Source: an uncultured Bacilli bacterium
GTDB taxonomy: Bacteria > Bacillota_I > Bacilli_A > RF39 > UBA660
Length of the DNA: 11,517 bases
Direction of reading: 5' to 3'
NCBI GenBank assembly: GCA_947624695.1
Contig: CANQLN010000022.1
Span: 1 to 11,517, forward strand
A program made the translations under genes and the position numbers. Positions 6,479 through 11,517 of the stretch are shown here, in pieces (the first letter of the stretch is position 1; each line of letters starts with the position of its first letter). The notes under the pieces are model-generated. The model did no database searches, was not told where the DNA came from, and saw only the letters and a program-made list of their open reading frames with translations.

Positions 6479-6609
6479 CTGATACTCCTTATATATTAAA
6501 TCTTATTATTACCATCTTCATTTTCTCATAAAATTGAGCATTACCTTTTAATAAATTTTTTACTATGTAGTTTTTTCAACTTCTATGCTTTTTGCATCAA
6601 ATATTAATT

Positions 6610-7488
6610 TTATTGTTTTCTAGTTTCAATTAAATATTTATCAATATTTTCTAATCCCTTTATTCCATTATTACTTTTTAAGATTTCCATTTGATTTCTA
6701 GCAGAATCATTAAGTCTTATTAATCTTTCTTTTTGGGATAATCCTAATTTAATAAATTCAGCATTAGAATTTTCTAAATTGTTTAATATAACTAAATGTA
6801 CTAAGTCGGTGTAATCTCTAATATTTCCTTCTTTAGCCAATTCTGGATTAATTTCTCTCCATTCTTTTGCTGTCATACCAAATAATGCAACATTTAATAC
6901 ATCAGCCTCTTCTGCATATACATATTGTTTTTGTTTTTCAGTTAATAATGGAACAATATAATTTTTTATGGCATCCGTATGGACCAAATAATTTGTTCTA
7001 GCTAAAACTCTATTAGCACGCCATTCAATTTTCTCTTGATATGCTTCATTCTTTTTTAATCTTTCAAATTCTTTAATCAAATATAATTTAAAAGTAGGAC
7101 TTAACCAACTAGCAAATTCAAATGCTATATCAGGATGAGCAAATGTTCCTATACTATATTTCCCACCTTTAGAATATATTCCTATAGCGTTTGTCCTATC
7201 AATCCATCTTTTAGGACTTAAAGTGAATGATGAATATCCAACTTCATTATTTTTAATTTCACGGAATTCCGTGAAATTAAAATTTTTATTATTTAATTGT
7301 TCCCATAATCCTATATAATCAAATGTTCCTTTATTGCTCATCCAATGAATTACTACATTAGCAGGATTTTCAGGATTAGAATATTTTGCTAAATCAGTTA
7401 ATGATATATAGTCAGTATCACCAATTCTCAAAATACCTATTTTATTATTATTAACATTTATTTCTGCTTTGATTAACTCTTTCTTCAT
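6610..7488 (-). CDS. KilA-N domain protein, phage/mobile element type
   Basis: A 292-residue protein with an N-terminal KilA-N type DNA-binding domain at about 15-145: the start DTDYISLTDLAKYSNPENPA, the SFTLSPKRWIDRTNAIGI segment, and the conserved stretch GTFAHPDIAFEFASWLSP followed by FKLYLIKEFERLK. The C-terminal half (about 150-292) is helical and charged. Such proteins are common in phages, prophages and as isolated cargo genes; their exact role is often unknown. The start ATG at 7486-7488 has only a distant AAGGG (about 15 nt upstream) or a weak AAGAAA close by, so translation may be poor. A TATAAT at 7529-7534 may be its -10 but the -35 is poor. It stands alone 101 nt after the 3' end of tRNA-Arg, a classical insertion position. 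Residues 70-80 are coded by a perfect 32-bp palindrome. Confidence 0.9.
   Translation of the reverse strand: MKKELIKAEINVNNNKIGILRIGDTDYISLTDLAKYSNPENPANVVIHWMSNKGTFDYIGLWEQLNNKNFNFTEFREIKNNEVGYSSFTLSPKRWIDRTNAIGIYSKGGKYSIGTFAHPDIAFEFASWLSPTFKLYLIKEFERLKKNEAYQEKIEWRANRVLARTNYLVHTDAIKNYIVPLLTEKQKQYVYAEEADVLNVALFGMTAKEWREINPELAKEGNIRDYTDLVHLVILNNLENSNAEFIKLGLSQKERLIRLNDSARNQMEILKSNNGIKGLENIDKYLIETRKQ
7251..7282. repeat. Perfect 32-bp palindrome inside the KilA-N gene
   Basis: The half-site TTTTAATTTCACGGAA (7251-7266) is followed without spacer by its exact reverse complement (7267-7282). The centre reads GAATTC. It codes residues ~70-80 (FNFTEFREIK) of the KilA-N protein. Being spacer-free, it suits binding by a symmetric DNA-binding dimer or cruciform extrusion better than an RNA hairpin. 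Confidence 0.9.
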
Positions 7489-7547
7489 ATTTCTTATTGA
7501 TTGATCCCTTTCTATTTAATATTTTTTTATTATAAATTGTTTATATT

Positions 7548-7577
7548 AAAACTCGAATTAATTGAAAAGTTCGAGTT
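7548..7577 (-). terminator. Candidate terminator of tRNA-Arg
   Basis: The arms AACTCGAA and TTCGAGTT form an 8-bp stem around a 12-nt loop, starting 12 nt after the encoded CCA. The tail is short (TTTTAATAT, partly within the stem), so termination may be weak and the KilA-N gene could be reached by read-through. Confidence 0.45.
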
Positions 7578-7588
7578 ATCTATCTACA

Positions 7589-7665
7589 TGGTGTTCTCGA
7601 GGCGATTCGAACGCCCGACCCACCGCTTAGGAGGCGATTGCTCTATCCAACTGAGCTACGAGAAC
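7589..7665 (-). tRNA. tRNA-Arg (anticodon CCU)
   Basis: A full cloverleaf is readable. The acceptor stem GTTCTCG pairs with CGAGAAC, the discriminator is A and CCA is encoded (7589-7591). The D arm is GCTC-AGTTGGATA-GAGC. The anticodon stem ATCGC/GCGGT (one U-G pair) encloses the loop CTCCTAA with anticodon CCU, and the T arm carries GTTCGAATC. It decodes AGG. It lies between spoVAE and the KilA-N gene on the same strand, with its own promoter. Confidence 0.97.
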
Positions 7666-7679
7666 AAATAAACAAGTAT

Positions 7680-7708
7680 ATTATAGCAAAGAAAAAAGAG
7701 AATTAAAA
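7680..7708 (-). promoter_or_regulatory. Promoter of tRNA-Arg
   Basis: TGC-TATAAT (extended -10, minus strand, 7680-7688) with TTTTAA at 7703-7708 as a weak -35, 17-nt spacing. The start would fall about 7 nt before the tRNA 5' end. The -35 region overlaps the spoVAE terminator stem. Confidence 0.5.
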
Positions 7709-7718
7709 TTCCCTTTTT
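7692..7718 (-). terminator. Terminator of the spoVA operon
   Basis: On the minus strand AAAAAGGGAATT pairs with AATTCTCTTTTT (one G-U pair, tiny loop) and is followed by T and CTTTG. It overlaps the spoVAE stop codon. The T-rich arm doubles as the upstream part of the tRNA promoter. Confidence 0.6.
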
Positions 7719-8067
7719 AATCTTTTGCTTTAAAAATGAGAGTAAAGACAAAAGAAAAGACGACAACACTAACAATAGCAACACCAGCATTAGAGAGCAT
7801 GTTTTGAAATATTCCTAAAGCCCCGGCTTCTTCGTAACCCGCTAAAGCGGATGAATAAAGCATATGGCCAAAGTTCGAAATTAAAACAGTTGCTCCAGCT
7901 CCACACCAAGCCACAATTTTATCATAGATACCGAAGAATGAAAGGAGAGCTCCGATAACAGTTACACTACTAGTTATATGACCAGGCGTCAGTTTGGTGT
8001 TATCAAGTACTACTTGACAAATAAGACAAACAAATCCGGCAAAGAGAAAGGCTTTTAAATATAACAT
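7717..8067 (-). CDS. spoVAE: Stage V sporulation protein AE (SpoVAEb type)
   Basis: A 116-residue membrane protein, matching the usual SpoVAEb length. In the family it is part of the SpoVA complex of the spore inner membrane, which takes up Ca-dipicolinic acid in sporulation and releases it in germination. Conserved stretches are visible: FAGFVCLICQVVLDNTKLTP at ~9-28, the glycine-rich SVTVIGALLSFFGIYDKI, then GAGATVLISNFGHML. Hydrophobic segments run at about 4-21, 33-49, 51-68 and 92-113. The ATG overlaps the spoVAD stop by 1 nt (TAATG), with GGAGG 7 nt upstream inside spoVAD, so the two are translationally coupled. It is the last gene of the operon. Confidence 0.95.
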   Translation of the reverse strand: MLYLKAFLFAGFVCLICQVVLDNTKLTPGHITSSVTVIGALLSFFGIYDKIVAWCGAGATVLISNFGHMLYSSALAGYEEAGALGIFQNMLSNAGVAIVSVVVFSFVFTLIFKAKD

Positions 8068-9041
8068 TATATGACCTCCAAACTAACAGCATGGGCAATC
8101 GCGGGAATCGGACTTTTTTGATTAACGAAGGTCTGACTATGTAAGGCTCCCGTCCCAATGATTAAAATTTTTTTATATTTCTTATTTTCCAATATTTTAT
8201 TAAATAAAACTAAAGGAAGACAAGAAGGACCTGACCCGCCCGCATAAGTTTCTTGACTTTTAAGATATAATTCACAACCAGCATCTAGATGTTTTTTTAA
8301 TTTTAAGTTATAGCGAAGAAGACAATATTCTTTAAAAATACTTCCTCCTACACAACCCAAATCACCAGTTAAAATTAAGTCATAATAATCAGGACTTCTT
8401 TTTAAATCATTTAAATGTTCATATAATGTTTTAGCCGCCGCTGGAGCCATAACGGCTCCTAAGTTATTAGCATCATTAATACCCATTTCGGTAACTTTTC
8501 CAATAGTAGCGGCTTCAATTTTAACCTTTTTCGCTTCTTTAGATAAAAGGGTACTAATTCCGGCTGTCGCGGTGAATGTTGAAGTATGCGGTCTAGGTGT
8601 TCCATATTCTATCGGAAAACGAAATTGTCTTTCTGCTGTTAAGTTATGGCTACTCGTTATGCCAATAACTTTTTTTATGCTACTATTATTTAGGAACATG
8701 GCTCCCACAATTAAAGATTCGGGGAAAGTAGCACAAGCACTATAAACGCCTAAAAGAGAGATGGGTTTATCTATCGCCGCATAATTAGTGGCCGATATTT
8801 GATTAAGTAAATCACCACCAATTAATAAATCGATATCACTTTCCTCTAACTTGTTTTTCTCAATTATTTTAGCAATAACTACTTTTTGCATTTTAGTTTC
8901 CGCTTTTTCAAAAGTCTTTTCGCCAAAGTAATAGTCATCCATTTTTATATCTATCTTTTTAAGACTGCTATTACTTTCTAAAGGTCCGGATATAGTTACC
9001 CAATCATTTAAATAAACATTATTGAATTTTAAACTAGCCAT
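8067..9041 (-). CDS. spoVAD: Stage V sporulation protein AD
   Basis: A 324-residue thiolase-fold protein (Bacillus SpoVAD is about 338). In the family it is the peripheral SpoVA subunit on the outer face of the spore inner membrane and binds dipicolinic acid. Visible family features are the early ISGPLESNSSL segment, GVYSACATFPESLIVGAMFL with C103 at the thiolase-like position, SHNLTAERQFRFPIEYG, GDLGCVGGSIFKEYC and DAGCELYLKSQETYAGGSG near 253-271. No membrane segment is present. The ATG at 9039-9041 has AAGGTGG about 6 nt upstream and overlaps the spoVAC end by 8 nt. Confidence 0.96.
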   Translation of the reverse strand: MASLKFNNVYLNDWVTISGPLESNSSLKKIDIKMDDYYFGEKTFEKAETKMQKVVIAKIIEKNKLEESDIDLLIGGDLLNQISATNYAAIDKPISLLGVYSACATFPESLIVGAMFLNNSSIKKVIGITSSHNLTAERQFRFPIEYGTPRPHTSTFTATAGISTLLSKEAKKVKIEAATIGKVTEMGINDANNLGAVMAPAAAKTLYEHLNDLKRSPDYYDLILTGDLGCVGGSIFKEYCLLRYNLKLKKHLDAGCELYLKSQETYAGGSGPSCLPLVLFNKILENKKYKKILIIGTGALHSQTFVNQKSPIPAIAHAVSLEVI

Positions 9042-9471
9042 ATATAACCACCTTTAGTAAAACTAAAAGAAAAGCACTAACTATGCCATATAAAATAACG
9101 GAACCGGCTAATTTAAAAACATTAGAACCAATGCCGGTAACAAAGCCATCTTTTTTGTAATCCAAAGCGGCACTTTGAATACTATGGGCAAATCCCGTGG
9201 TGGGAATTATTAGTCCACATTTGGCTTTCGAAACTAGATTGTCAAATTTGCCTATTGCAGTCATAAATGTTGCCAATAAAATTAGAATAAACGCTAGCCA
9301 AGCATAAGAATCGACTCTTGCTAAGCCAAAGGAATTCATTAAAATATTTACAATAACTTCACCTAGAAAACCGATAGAACCTCCGACTAAGAAAGCTACT
9401 AAAGCATTTCTAAACTTTGGTTCTTTCGGAGACATTCTTTTAACAAGTTTTTGATATTCATCTTTACTCAT
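9034..9471 (-). CDS. spoVAC: Stage V sporulation protein AC
   Basis: A 145-residue membrane protein (Bacillus SpoVAC about 150), the subunit known to behave as a mechanosensitive channel and so a probable pore of the Ca-DPA transporter. Hydrophobic segments lie at about 23-46, 56-74, 85-103 and 118-143. The conserved GLIIPTTGFAHSIQSAALDY and the following KDGFVTGIGSNVFKLAGSVI match the SpoVAC core. The start ATG at 9469-9471 has GGTGAT about 3-8 nt upstream. It follows sigF after 51 nt, where a sigma-G-like promoter can be read. SpoVAA and SpoVAB, which precede it in Bacillus, are absent, as in the shorter clostridial arrangement. Confidence 0.96.
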   Translation of the reverse strand: MSKDEYQKLVKRMSPKEPKFRNALVAFLVGGSIGFLGEVIVNILMNSFGLARVDSYAWLAFILILLATFMTAIGKFDNLVSKAKCGLIIPTTGFAHSIQSAALDYKKDGFVTGIGSNVFKLAGSVILYGIVSAFLLVLLKVVIYG

Positions 9472-9485
9472 TATATCACCATTTA

Positions 9486-9515
9486 TATTATGGTAATAAC
9501 TGGTATAAGTTATGC
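9486..9515 (-). promoter_or_regulatory. Candidate sigma-G type promoter of spoVAC-AD-AE
   Basis: On the minus strand GCATA (9511-9515), an 18-nt spacer and CATAATA (9486-9492) match the Bacillus sigma-G consensus (GHATR, 17-18 nt, CATnHTA) at every fixed position. spoVA is a classical sigma-G operon, which makes the match more credible. The start would be near 9480, leaving a leader of only ~10 nt with the GGTGAT site at its very 5' end; this tight spacing is the main doubt. Confidence 0.5.
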
Positions 9516-9522
9516 AAAAATT

Positions 9523-10158
9523 TTAAACGTTAAGATAAGTTCGCATTTTTTCTAAACTTTTCTTTTCATATCTGGAAACCATAACTTGAGTCATATTAAG
9601 TTTTTTAGCAACTTCACTTTGAGTTAAATCTTCATAATAACGCGATTTCATAATCTTCCTTTCTTCATCATTTAAGACTTTAAAACTATCATCAACAAGA
9701 ATTTTGGTATCTAAATCAATACTTTCTCCCACGGTTTCATAAAAACTTCTATCTTCATAAGAAGAATCTAAAGACATAATTTGGGAAGCACTATTACAAG
9801 CTAAGTCAACATCTTCAATACTTAAACCTAATAATTCGGCTAGTTCTAAATTGCTTGGTACTTTATTCATACTTTGTGCATATTTATAACGCGCTATTTC
9901 TAAATTTTTATATAATTTTAAAATATCTTTCCCCACTTTTATATTTCGGTTATTAGCAAGAAGATACATCTCTCCAAAAATATAATCATGAGCATAGGTT
10001 GAAAATTTAGTTTCACTATTAGGTTGGTATTTTTTTAAAGCTTTTAAAAGGCCTACAATACCCGCTTGAAATAAATCATTTTTATCAACACCATAAAAAT
10101 GACTAGCTATCTTCCAAATCATTTTTTCATTGTCTTTAACTACTTTTTCATAGTTCAT
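9523..10158 (-). CDS. sigF: Sporulation sigma factor, sigma-F type
   Basis: A 211-residue sigma-70 family factor, shorter than Bacillus SigF (255), missing mostly N-terminal residues. Region 2 spans ~8-75 with DLFQAGIVGLLKALKKYQ and FSTYAHDYIFGEM, region 3 ~78-125, region 4 ~155-208. The helix-turn-helix TQSEVAKKLNMTQVMVSRYE closely follows the QSEVA-ISQVQVSR pattern of the SigF/SigB/SigG group. Position between a SpoIIAA-like gene and spoVAC matches Bacillus spoIIAC (sigF), hence SigF rather than SigG. The ATG at 10156-10158 is chosen over the in-frame TTG at 10170: GGTG stands 6 nt upstream. It overlaps the spoIIAA end by 11 nt, so the two are translationally coupled. The usual inhibitor gene spoIIAB is not between them. 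Confidence 0.85.
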   Translation of the reverse strand: MNYEKVVKDNEKMIWKIASHFYGVDKNDLFQAGIVGLLKALKKYQPNSETKFSTYAHDYIFGEMYLLANNRNIKVGKDILKLYKNLEIARYKYAQSMNKVPSNLELAELLGLSIEDVDLACNSASQIMSLDSSYEDRSFYETVGESIDLDTKILVDDSFKVLNDEERKIMKSRYYEDLTQSEVAKKLNMTQVMVSRYEKKSLEKMRTYLNV

Positions 10159-10510
10159 TTTTTGCACCAAAATTTTTCATAATTCGCGTTTCTGAAGAAA
10201 ATGTTTTAATGCGTAGATTCCTTAATTTTGACTCTAACTCATCATTTACATTACAGATAAAAATATTTCCTTTGTAATTTTTAACCAGACATTTTGTAAG
10301 AATTAAAGCATTCATTCCCGATTCATCAATGTTGTCTAAATATTTAAAATTATAAATAAGGTTTTCTATTTTATGTTTCTTTAAAACTGGTACTAAATAA
10401 GTATGAATTTTATATACTGATCTCTTATTTAAATTTCCTTTTAATCTTACAAAAAGTATTTCTTTCTTATACTTTTTAAACTGGCGATATTCTAAATCCA
10501 TTTTTAACAT
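10148..10510 (-). CDS. spoIIAA: STAS domain anti-anti-sigma factor, SpoIIAA-like
   Basis: A 120-residue single STAS domain protein (Bacillus SpoIIAA 117). Family role: in its unphosphorylated form it binds the anti-sigma kinase SpoIIAB and so frees sigma-F. The fold is traceable: strand ILFVRLKGNLN (~18-28), a helix, strand IENLIYNF, then YLDNIDESGMNALI, where S64 in D-E-S-G aligns with the phosphorylatable serine of SpoIIAA, and strand GNIFICNV. The C-terminal ~20 residues are basic and poorly conserved. The ATG at 10508-10510 is chosen since AGGTGA lies ~4 nt upstream; the upstream TTG at 10540 lies next to the -10 box. The gene ends with TGA inside sigF. The similarity is moderate, so another STAS antagonist is possible, but position favours SpoIIAA. 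Confidence 0.8.
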   Translation of the reverse strand: MLKMDLEYRQFKKYKKEILFVRLKGNLNKRSVYKIHTYLVPVLKKHKIENLIYNFKYLDNIDESGMNALILTKCLVKNYKGNIFICNVNDELESKLRNLRIKTFSSETRIMKNFGAKNEL

Positions 10511-10528
10511 ATATTCACCTGCTACTTT

Positions 10529-10557
10529 AATATAGAGCAAATTTTTAATTTTTTAAA
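10529..10557 (-). promoter_or_regulatory. Promoter of spoIIAA-sigF
   Basis: TTTAAA (10552-10557), 17-nt spacer, TATATT (10529-10534) on the minus strand. Start near 10522, with the ribosome site directly after it and a leader of about 12 nt. The -35 is poor, as expected for an activator-dependent promoter, and a Spo0A box abuts it. No clear sigma-H type promoter was found. Confidence 0.5.
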
Positions 10558-10560
10558 CAG

Positions 10561-10570
10561 ATTCGACAAA
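10561..10570 (-). promoter_or_regulatory. Spo0A box upstream of spoIIAA
   Basis: The minus strand reads TTTGTCGAAT, which contains the full Spo0A core TGTCGAA (plus strand TTCGACA). It ends 3 nt upstream of the -35 TTTAAA, in activator position. A weaker relative, TTTGTCACA (10592-10600), lies 30 nt further upstream, about three helical turns. In Bacillus the spoIIA operon is Spo0A-activated, which fits this gene. Confidence 0.65.
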
Positions 10571-10623
10571 GGTTGCCATATGTTATAAAAATGTGACAAA
10601 AACAAACAAAAATTGTTCCTAAC

Positions 10624-10649
10624 AAAAAAGGGCTTAAATCTTAAGCCCT
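10624..10649 (-). terminator. Strong intrinsic terminator after the four-cysteine protein
   Basis: Minus strand: AGGGCTTAA, 3-nt loop, TTAAGCCCT, then a T-run of five or six. The TAA stop of the upstream gene lies inside the first arm. It insulates the spoIIA region from the gene at 11057. Confidence 0.88.
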
Positions 10650-11057
10650 ATAACCTTTTTCTTTATAACCTTTACATTTTAGATATATTTTATAATATAC
10701 TTCACAATTATGTTGATGATCTAAAGGATCTTCATAATATTCATTAATATCAACATATGCATCACAATAAGATTTGCCATCAACATCTAATAATTCATCT
10801 TTTTTAAGATAACCATTTTTGACTAAAAATGCTGAATTATAACTAGTACCCATAGTGGTTTCTTTAAATTCTTTTCCTATTGTACAGCCAGGATGTTGAA
10901 CCCGAATATTCCACTCTACTCCTTTTTTAACATTTTCTCTTATTTCAGCATATCTTTTTTCACTTCTTTTATTATTTACTCTAACATTATAAATGATAAA
11001 AGAAAATAAAATTATAATTAAAATAGCCATTACAACTTTAAAAATATTTTTTCTCAT
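10641..11057 (-). CDS. Membrane-anchored four-cysteine protein, unknown function
   Basis: 138 residues. A short basic start (MRKNIFK) is followed by one hydrophobic segment (about residues 5-24) and a ~110-residue domain that is probably extracellular. Four Cys (at 58, 98, 118 and 128) could form two disulfides. The part from YNSAFLVKNGYLKKDELLDV through DGKSYCDAYV to YYKIYLKCKGY reminds me of the C-terminal region of pilin-like surface proteins in uncultured Bacillota; there is no type IV prepilin cleavage motif at the N-terminus, so it is a signal-anchor version. The ATG at 11055-11057 (AGGA 6 nt upstream) is preferred to the ATG at 11063, which touches the AGGA. It is a monocistronic gene with its own good promoter and terminator, next to another surface protein gene. 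Function not inferred. Confidence 0.75.
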   Translation of the reverse strand: MRKNIFKVVMAILIIILFSFIIYNVRVNNKRSEKRYAEIRENVKKGVEWNIRVQHPGCTIGKEFKETTMGTSYNSAFLVKNGYLKKDELLDVDGKSYCDAYVDINEYYEDPLDHQHNCEVYYKIYLKCKGYKEKGYRA

Positions 11058-11086
11058 ATTCATTCCTACTTCTTTTTTATATTTTT

Positions 11087-11115
11087 ATTATACTACTTTC
11101 ATACGGCATATTCAA
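11087..11115 (-). promoter_or_regulatory. Sigma-A promoter of the four-cysteine protein gene
   Basis: TTGAAT (11110-11115), exactly 17 nt, TATAAT (11087-11092) on the minus strand, 30 nt upstream of the chosen ATG. Its -35 overlaps the T-run of the terminator of the preceding gene. Confidence 0.75.
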
Positions 11116-11136
11116 AAAAGATGAGAAATACTCACC
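11114..11136 (-). terminator. Intrinsic terminator of the surface protein gene
   Basis: Minus strand GGTGAG, 5-nt loop TATTT, CTCATC (one G-U pair), then TTTTTT. It begins immediately after the TAA stop at 11137-11139. Confidence 0.65.
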
Positions 11137-11517
11137 TTAATCTGGAACACCCGCGATTAAATAAGGATGTTCAAGTGTTCCTTCGCCTGATAATTTTAAC
11201 CCGGACTTAAGATAGAAGACTGGTCGAACCGAACACTCATAGCTGAAGCCGGTGCCGTCCACATCGCCGTCACTATCGACACTCCACGCATTGCCGCTAT
11301 CATACCGCGACATGGTCCATTCGTGTACGCTAGCTGGGGCCGCTCCACTTGTGCTTAAATTTGCTGTATCATTATTGCCCAAGTGCATCCAGCTTGTTTT
11401 ACACTTTCCGTAACCACTAGAACTTGCTTGATAATGGCATTTTAAACTATCTCCGCCTGATAAATAATAATCACTGGCATATATTAATCCTATTTTTGTA
11501 TTTGTTAATGTTCCATG
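11137..11517 (-). CDS. C-terminal fragment of a surface/secreted protein, high-GC variable-looking end
   Basis: The frame is open to the window edge and gives 126 residues; the internal ATG at 11388 is not its start, since good coding sequence continues upstream (GLIYASDYYLSGGDSLKCHY, and a Cys pair around CHYQ...GKCK). The end has the pattern EWTMSRYDSGNAWSV, then SVRPVFYLKSGLKL and HPYLI, which I associate with C-terminal domains of pilin-like or DUF6273/C-type-lectin-like surface proteins of gut Bacillota. The fold assignment is a recollection, not proven. Bases 11221-11340 are about 58% GC, against about 17% in the flanking 11041-11100, and use many GGC, GCG and GAC codons unlike the neighbours. 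The stretch NAWSVDSDGDVDGTGFSY is rich in small and polar codons ending in T or C. The N-terminus, signal peptide and promoter are outside the window. Confidence 0.75.
   Translation of the reverse strand, partial: HGTLTNTKIGLIYASDYYLSGGDSLKCHYQASSSGYGKCKTSWMHLGNNDTANLSTSGAAPASVHEWTMSRYDSGNAWSVDSDGDVDGTGFSYECSVRPVFYLKSGLKLSGEGTLEHPYLIAGVPD

Noticed and set aside
7589..7611. Phage attachment-site duplication of the tRNA-Arg 3' end
   Set aside because: I looked for a second copy around the KilA-N gene ends and saw none.
10159..10170. TTG or GTG start for sigF upstream of the ATG
   Set aside because: The GGTG that would serve as ribosome site lies between them; only the ATG at 10158 is correctly spaced.
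10148..11136. Template repeat for a diversity-generating retroelement near the surface protein gene
   Set aside because: No sequence here resembles the GC-rich end at 11190-11360; if one exists it lies outside the window.
11137..11388. Reading the 83-residue frame as a complete small gene
   Set aside because: In-frame coding sequence with matching style (Cys pair, Tyr/Ser-rich segment) continues without stop to the window edge, so it is the end of a larger protein.
1..11517. CRISPR array, insertion sequence or transposase
   Set aside because: No regularly spaced direct repeats, no terminal inverted repeats and no transposase-like protein were seen.

Overview
The window looks like a chromosomal segment of a very AT-rich, endospore-forming Bacillota (low-GC Gram-positive) bacterium. 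It carries a sporulation sigma factor followed by spoVAC-spoVAD-spoVAE, AG-rich Shine-Dalgarno sites, and TG-extended -10 promoters. The genetic code is the standard bacterial one: TGG encodes Trp and TGA is used as a stop (spoIIAA). The giant sigma factor and the pilin-associated-type surface protein fragment remind me of uncultured gut Bacillota, but the sequence alone does not fix the lineage. Every protein gene is on the minus strand, so transcription runs from high to low coordinates.

From right to left. 11137-11517 holds the C-terminal 126 residues of a surface or secreted protein whose GC content is strikingly high (about 58% over 11221-11340). Next is a small membrane-anchored four-cysteine protein with its own promoter and terminator. 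From 10510 to 7717 runs a compact sporulation cluster: a STAS anti-anti-sigma factor (spoIIAA) overlapping a sigma-F type sigma factor, then spoVAC, spoVAD and spoVAE. A near-perfect Spo0A box lies just upstream of spoIIAA, and a sequence matching the sigma-G consensus lies in the 50-nt gap before spoVAC. The anti-sigma kinase gene spoIIAB, normally between spoIIAA and sigF, is absent. The logic would be Spo0A -> forespore sigma factor -> late dipicolinic-acid uptake channel, with one regulator missing or moved.

A tRNA-Arg(CCU) gene with encoded CCA follows, then an isolated KilA-N domain gene of phage/mobile character that contains a perfect 32-bp palindrome inside its coding sequence. Then comes an HD-domain phosphohydrolase.

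The 5680-1619 part is a sigma-factor pair. A divergent 301-residue sigma-70 family protein is followed by an exceptionally large RpoD-like protein of about 1005 residues. In the latter a normal sigma core (regions 1.2-4.2) is flanked by a ~190-residue N-terminal region and a ~535-residue C-terminal tail. The tail has three ~63-residue repeats at 85-86 residue spacing, an acidic linker and a last domain resembling a second sigma-4 helix-turn-helix. Between the HD gene and the sigma pair, a plus-strand promoter, three hairpins and a terminator-like stem suggest a ~100-nt small RNA.

The left end holds a small single-pass membrane protein and a YebE/UPF0316-like membrane protein in one operon, a GNAT acetyltransferase, and possibly the first codons of another gene at the window edge. 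No stretch of more than 300 bases lacks a gene.
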